A stretch of 64,000 nucleotides of DNA from Ornithoclostridium sp944380285 (GTDB lineage: Bacteria; Bacillota; Clostridia; Christensenellales; UBA3700), in the NCBI GenBank assembly GCA_963931165.1, contig OZ006985.1, forward strand, positions 62,001-126,000. Direction: 5' to 3'. Positions 61,186 through 64,000 of this stretch are shown piece after piece. Both the position numbers and the translations under genes were made by a program. The notes under the pieces are model-generated. The model saw only the letters and a list, made by a program, of their open reading frames with translations, was not told the DNA's origin and made no database searches. Within the stretch, counting starts at the first letter, position 1; each line of letters starts with the position of its first letter.

Positions 61186-61265
61186 GTGCCCGTGTGCGTA
61201 ACGGCACACTTTTGCATGTTTTCTCTCGCGGGCTCTTCCCCTCTTTCGCGCGGCATTTTTGAGGT

Positions 61266-61806
61266 GGCTCACGAGTTACTCACCCCGCAATTTTGACCTC
61301 ACGTCATTCACGAATTACTCACCCAACGCACTTCACGTCGTTCACGAGTTACTCACCCGTTTTGGTCGCTCACGGGTTACTCACCTGCAAGCAAGTCAAG
61401 TCCTACAAGAGCGTGCGCGTCAAGTCGCGGGCGCAAAATATTGAGTTGTCAAAGTTCGCGCGGAAACTTTGCTCCGCAAATAAACAGGCGGCTCACGCGT
61501 TACTCACCCAAGACTTAGCTTTCACGCCGCTCACGAGTTACTCACCCGCCGAGGTGATCCACGGATCACTCACCAAAGGCTTTGCTTTACGTCGCCCACG
61601 AGTTACCCACCCATTCAGGTCGCTCACGAGTTACTCACCCATTCAGGTCGCTCGCGAGTTACTCACCCATTTAGGTCGCTCACGCGTTACTCACCCATTC
61701 AGGTCGCTCGCGAGTTACTCACCCATTTAGGTCGCTCACGCGTTACTCACCCGAGGCGGTTCACGGGGCACTCACCCATTCAGGTCGCTCACGCGTTACT
61801 CACCCG
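61266..61806. repeat. Tandem array, 15 copies, resembling a conserved 16S rRNA segment
   Basis: The motif GCTCACGMGTTACTCACC recurs at about 61266, 61309, 61342, 61368, 61491, 61530, 61557, 61593, 61622, 61650, 61678, 61706, 61734, 61759 and 61787. From 61622 to 61734 the period is exactly 28 bp, with units alternating (CACGCG/CGCGAG and CATTCAG/CATTTAG), so a 56-bp double unit has been duplicated. Earlier copies are spaced irregularly and separated by unrelated DNA (about 61386-61490). On the minus strand the core reads GGGTGAGTAACGCGTGAGC, the well-known conserved 16S rRNA string downstream of variable region V1. No frame looks coding. Confidence 0.85.
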
Positions 61807-61809
61807 AGC

Positions 61810-61841
61810 CAAAACACCCCTCGCGCAAGAGAGGTGTTTTG
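61810..61841 (-). terminator. Hairpin terminator of the BppU/LRR gene
   Basis: A 13-bp stem with one mismatch (61810-61822 with 61829-61841) whose outer part is A4/T4. It lies 17 bp below the stop codon and also closes the repeat array. Confidence 0.65.
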
Positions 61842-61858
61842 CGTGGACGCAGGCGGCG

Positions 61859-63259
61859 TCACAGCCCGGCGTTGTAGTCGTCGAGGTCATCCTTTGCCGC
61901 TTGGAGCTCTGTCGCGACGATGGTCATTTCGCCGGCTTGGCTCAACGGCTTGATCGCAGCGAACATATAGCCGAAGCCTTCGCTGTCCTCGTATCGCGCA
62001 ACGGCGCCGTCGGGGACGTAGAGGGTCGCGTCGGTCGCGAACACGTCGCCGATGCCGTCATAGTCGGGCGGGACCATCCTGTCGACGATGACGTGATGCA
62101 GATTGGGCGCATAGAACGCTGCGACGTCGATAAATTCGACGTTTTTGCCAAGGCGCAAGATCTGCAAAAAGTCGTTGTCGATGACGGAGCTCGCGATGGT
62201 GCGGACGTTGTCGCCGAGGTCAAGCACGGCGACGGGCATCTCGTCGAGCGACGTCCCGATCGCGGTCGCACCGGAGTGCAATTTGAGTTCGTCGGACAGC
62301 GTCAATCGCGGCGCGAGCAACGCTCCGTCAGCCGAGATCAATCCGTCCGGGGCGACCCCGAGTTCGGCGCTGTCGGGCGGCGCGCCGTAATCAGCCGCGA
62401 CGCCGTAGTTGAGATAGTCGACGCCGTCGGCATAGGCGATGCGGTCGGGCGCACCGTCGCTCGCCCTGGGCAGCGCAAACTTGACGTCTTCCGCGGCGGT
62501 GAACGAGACGTGGATGAGCGAAGGGGCGGCGCCGCCGAGATAGTCGAAGATCATCGTGCCCGAATCGAGCACGGCGTCCAAGTTGTAGTAGTCGGCAAAC
62601 AGCACGATGTCGCTCTGCCCCTCTGCGACGACGTCCGCGTCAAAGTTCCAAAGTTCGCCCGTCTCGCGGCAATACCAGCCGACGAAGGTCATGCCGCTCG
62701 GCACGGAAAACTCGGGGGCGGCCAGCTTGGATCCGACGGCGGCGACGCTGTCCGAGACGAGTGCGTCGCAATCGAAAAAGCGCACTCGTCTCAACGCGAT
62801 CGAGCCGAGCGCGGCAAGCGCGTTTTCAAGTTTGAGGAAGATGTTGGGCGTGTCGAGCACATGCGTCTCGGTGACGGACAGCGACGGCGCGACGTCAAAG
62901 ATGCGGTCGCCTCTCATCACGCTTTTGAGCACGAGTTGATTTTGCGCGTCTGCGGCGGGCACATACGCGACCACCTGCGCGGCGACATAGCCCGGGTGCA
63001 AGGTCAGACAATCGGGGATCTCGAACAAAATGCGCCCGCTCTCGCCGAGCGTCAGCTTGGGGGACGTGTAGGCGCTCGTCGGCACGCCTCTGCGGTCAAA
63101 GCAGCGAAATTCGAGATAGAACTCCCAGCCGTCTTCGGCGTCGATGCCGCGGCACGCCACGCTGATGACGGACGAGTTGTTGTCGTCTTGCGAAATGCAA
63201 TAGTAGTCCTCGGCGCGCAACGTGTTGTCGTCGGCGTCGAAAATGCAATTGATCACCAT
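61859..63259 (-). CDS. Modular protein: BppU-like N-terminus, InlB-type repeat, BspA-like LRR
   Basis: A 466-residue protein with no signal peptide or membrane helix. Residues 1-125 resemble the N-terminal domain of phage baseplate upper proteins (BppU), ending in a beta-rich region. Residues about 180-245 fit an InlB B-repeat (VRFFDCDAL, then PSGMTFVGWYCRETGELWNF). The C-terminal half has BspA-type leucine-rich repeats (LDLGDNVRTIASSVIDNDF, LRLGKNVEFIDVAAFYAPNL, ATLYVPDGAVARY). These modules normally occur on surface or tail-fibre proteins, so a secretion-free version beside no phage genes is odd. The start at 63259 has AAGGAG. Confidence 0.7.
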   Translation of the reverse strand: MVINCIFDADDNTLRAEDYYCISQDDNNSSVISVACRGIDAEDGWEFYLEFRCFDRRGVPTSAYTSPKLTLGESGRILFEIPDCLTLHPGYVAAQVVAYVPAADAQNQLVLKSVMRGDRIFDVAPSLSVTETHVLDTPNIFLKLENALAALGSIALRRVRFFDCDALVSDSVAAVGSKLAAPEFSVPSGMTFVGWYCRETGELWNFDADVVAEGQSDIVLFADYYNLDAVLDSGTMIFDYLGGAAPSLIHVSFTAAEDVKFALPRASDGAPDRIAYADGVDYLNYGVAADYGAPPDSAELGVAPDGLISADGALLAPRLTLSDELKLHSGATAIGTSLDEMPVAVLDLGDNVRTIASSVIDNDFLQILRLGKNVEFIDVAAFYAPNLHHVIVDRMVPPDYDGIGDVFATDATLYVPDGAVARYEDSEGFGYMFAAIKPLSQAGEMTIVATELQAAKDDLDDYNAGL

Positions 63260-63293
63260 AGTTACTCCTTGGGGGGGAAACGCTTTCATCGTC

Positions 63294-63322
63294 ATCATAA
63301 CACGGCTTTTCGCCAAAATCAA
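63294..63322 (-). promoter_or_regulatory. Promoter of BppU/LRR gene
   Basis: TTGATT (63317-63322), 17 bp, TATGAT (63294-63299), 35 bp upstream of the start. Confidence 0.6.
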
Positions 63323-63390
63323 GGATAGGCGCCGATTTTTTTTGCGAAAATCGGGCGATGGGACAACTGCGGTACAAAGTCGAACAAATC

Positions 63391-63421
63391 AAAAAAAATT
63401 TGCGCCGACTATGTCGGCGCA
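63391..63421 (-). terminator. Terminator of RelA/SpoT-domain gene
   Basis: A perfect 9-bp stem (63401-63409 with 63413-63421), three-base loop, then on the minus strand a T run (63391-63398). Confidence 0.88.
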
Positions 63422-63479
63422 CGTTATATTTTGTTGAAAACCGAAAATTATTTGCCCGAAAACGGCGGTTCCGCCTGCG

Positions 63480-64000
63480 TCAATCGTCGCCGTCTTCGTG
63501 CATCGAGACGACGCTCTTGACGTGGCTCATTTTGGCGTCGAGCAGATCGCACAATTGCGAGCACTCGAACAGCTCTTTGGAGATCTTTGCGACGACCTCT
63601 TCGTCGAGGTCTTTTTTGTAGCGCAATTTGTGCTCCAAATTCGCCCACGACTCCATCGTGATCGTGCGCAATTGCACCTCGACCTTCATATTGCGCTTGC
63701 AGTCGTCGAGGAAGATGGGGATCGCGATGATCAAATGCAGGCTGCGGTAGCCGTTGGGCTTGGGGTTTTTGATGTAGTCCTTGACGCGCAAAAGGGTGAT
63801 GTCGTCCTGCCCCGTCAGCCAATCGGCAAGGGTGTAAATGTCGTCGACGAACGAGCAGATCACCCTGACTCCGGCGACGTCGTTGAGCTCTCTCTCGACG
63901 ATCTCGGGGGTCATTGCAAGCCCCTTGCGCCGCAATTTTTCGACAATGCTCTCGGGAGATTTCACCCTCGACTTGATGCTCTCGATGGGATTGCGCTCGC
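63480..64000 (-). CDS. RelA/SpoT-domain (p)ppGpp synthetase, RelQ-like (5' end outside window)
   Basis: The gene enters from the right edge. About 173 codons are visible and end in TAG-side sequence SMHEDGDD. Synthetase motifs are RVKSPESIVEKLRRKG, LNDVAGVRVICSFVDDIY, NPKPNGYRSLHLII and VEVQLRTITMESWANLEHKL, matching small alarmone synthetases of the RelQ (YjbM) type. These make (p)ppGpp from GTP or GDP and ATP. No hydrolase, TGS or ACT domain follows, as expected for the small class. A GTG at 63965 is internal: the frame stays open to the window edge with conserved residues (NPIESIKSR). Confidence 0.9.
   Translation of the reverse strand, partial: ERNPIESIKSRVKSPESIVEKLRRKGLAMTPEIVERELNDVAGVRVICSFVDDIYTLADWLTGQDDITLLRVKDYIKNPKPNGYRSLHLIIAIPIFLDDCKRNMKVEVQLRTITMESWANLEHKLRYKKDLDEEVVAKISKELFECSQLCDLLDAKMSHVKSVVSMHEDGDD

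Noticed and set aside
61266..61806. CRISPR array
   Set aside because: The segments between repeated cores are themselves nearly identical (CATTCAGGTC), far shorter than spacers, and no cas genes are present.

Overview
The window looks like a chromosomal segment of an anaerobic, Gram-positive member of the Bacillota, probably an uncultivated gut-type Clostridia lineage. The evidence is the gene order ecfA1-ecfA2-ecfT-truA-rplM-rpsI, a single-chain pyruvate:ferredoxin oxidoreductase of the strict-anaerobe type, near-consensus TTGACA-17-TATAAT promoters with GGAGG ribosome binding sites, lipoprotein signals, and a RelQ-like alarmone synthetase. Most of the window is GC-rich (clearly above half by eye). 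One block, about 37.8-56.2 kb, is AT-richer and looks like a horizontally shaped surface-polysaccharide locus.

Layout. 1-3.2 kb: start of an ABC exporter gene cut by the window edge, a cluster of hairpins, and a MATE exporter. 3.2-7.7 kb: ribosomal proteins S9 and L13, tRNA pseudouridine synthase TruA, and the energizing module of an ECF vitamin transporter. 7.8-11.4 kb: pyruvate:ferredoxin oxidoreductase with its own promoter and terminator. 11.4-12.06 kb: a gene-free 620-bp stretch packed with hairpins, most of it enclosed by a 24-bp inverted repeat (candidate structured RNA or MITE). 12.06-16.3 kb: operon for an MFS transporter, a membrane-anchored ComEC-like metallo-hydrolase, an amino-acid kinase and a deoxyinosine-type DNA glycosylase. 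16.4-20.4 kb: a frameshifted GLUG-repeat lipoprotein, a small XRE regulator and a kinase-like protein. 20.6-27.4 kb: a membrane-anchored GH51 arabinofuranosidase, three tandem zinc-ribbon membrane proteins, tRNA-Arg(CCU) and a GH31 glycosidase. 27.7-28.9 kb: a DUF4143-type ATPase. 29.0-37.1 kb: a seven-gene myo-inositol catabolic operon (iolJ-C-B-D-E-A-G).

37.8-57.9 kb is the polysaccharide locus, nearly all on the minus strand from a promoter near 57.98 kb. It encodes a DegT aminotransferase, a phosphoglycosyl transferase fused to an ATP-grasp domain, a HAD phosphatase, LicD, glycosyltransferases, the UDP-L-FucNAc trio CapE/CapF/CapG, a Wzy-like polymerase and a Wzx-like flippase. It also holds a nucleotidyltransferase-aminotransferase fusion and a LicC-like nucleotidyltransferase. 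Together these suggest an amino-sugar-rich repeat unit decorated through a nucleotide-activated phosphate substituent. The distal part is damaged: a flippase fragment joined to foreign sequence, a frameshifted sulfotransferase, a truncated LicC-like gene and a coding remnant.

58.2-64 kb: a GH38 alpha-mannosidase, a 15-copy tandem array whose unit is nearly complementary to a conserved segment of 16S rRNA, a modular BppU-like/InlB-repeat/LRR protein and the end of a RelA/SpoT-domain gene. The glycosidases (GH51, GH31, GH38), inositol catabolism and PFOR together describe a fermenter of plant or host glycans. The main candidates for something undescribed are the 16S-like array (61.26-61.81 kb) and the hairpin-rich element at 11.6-12.06 kb.
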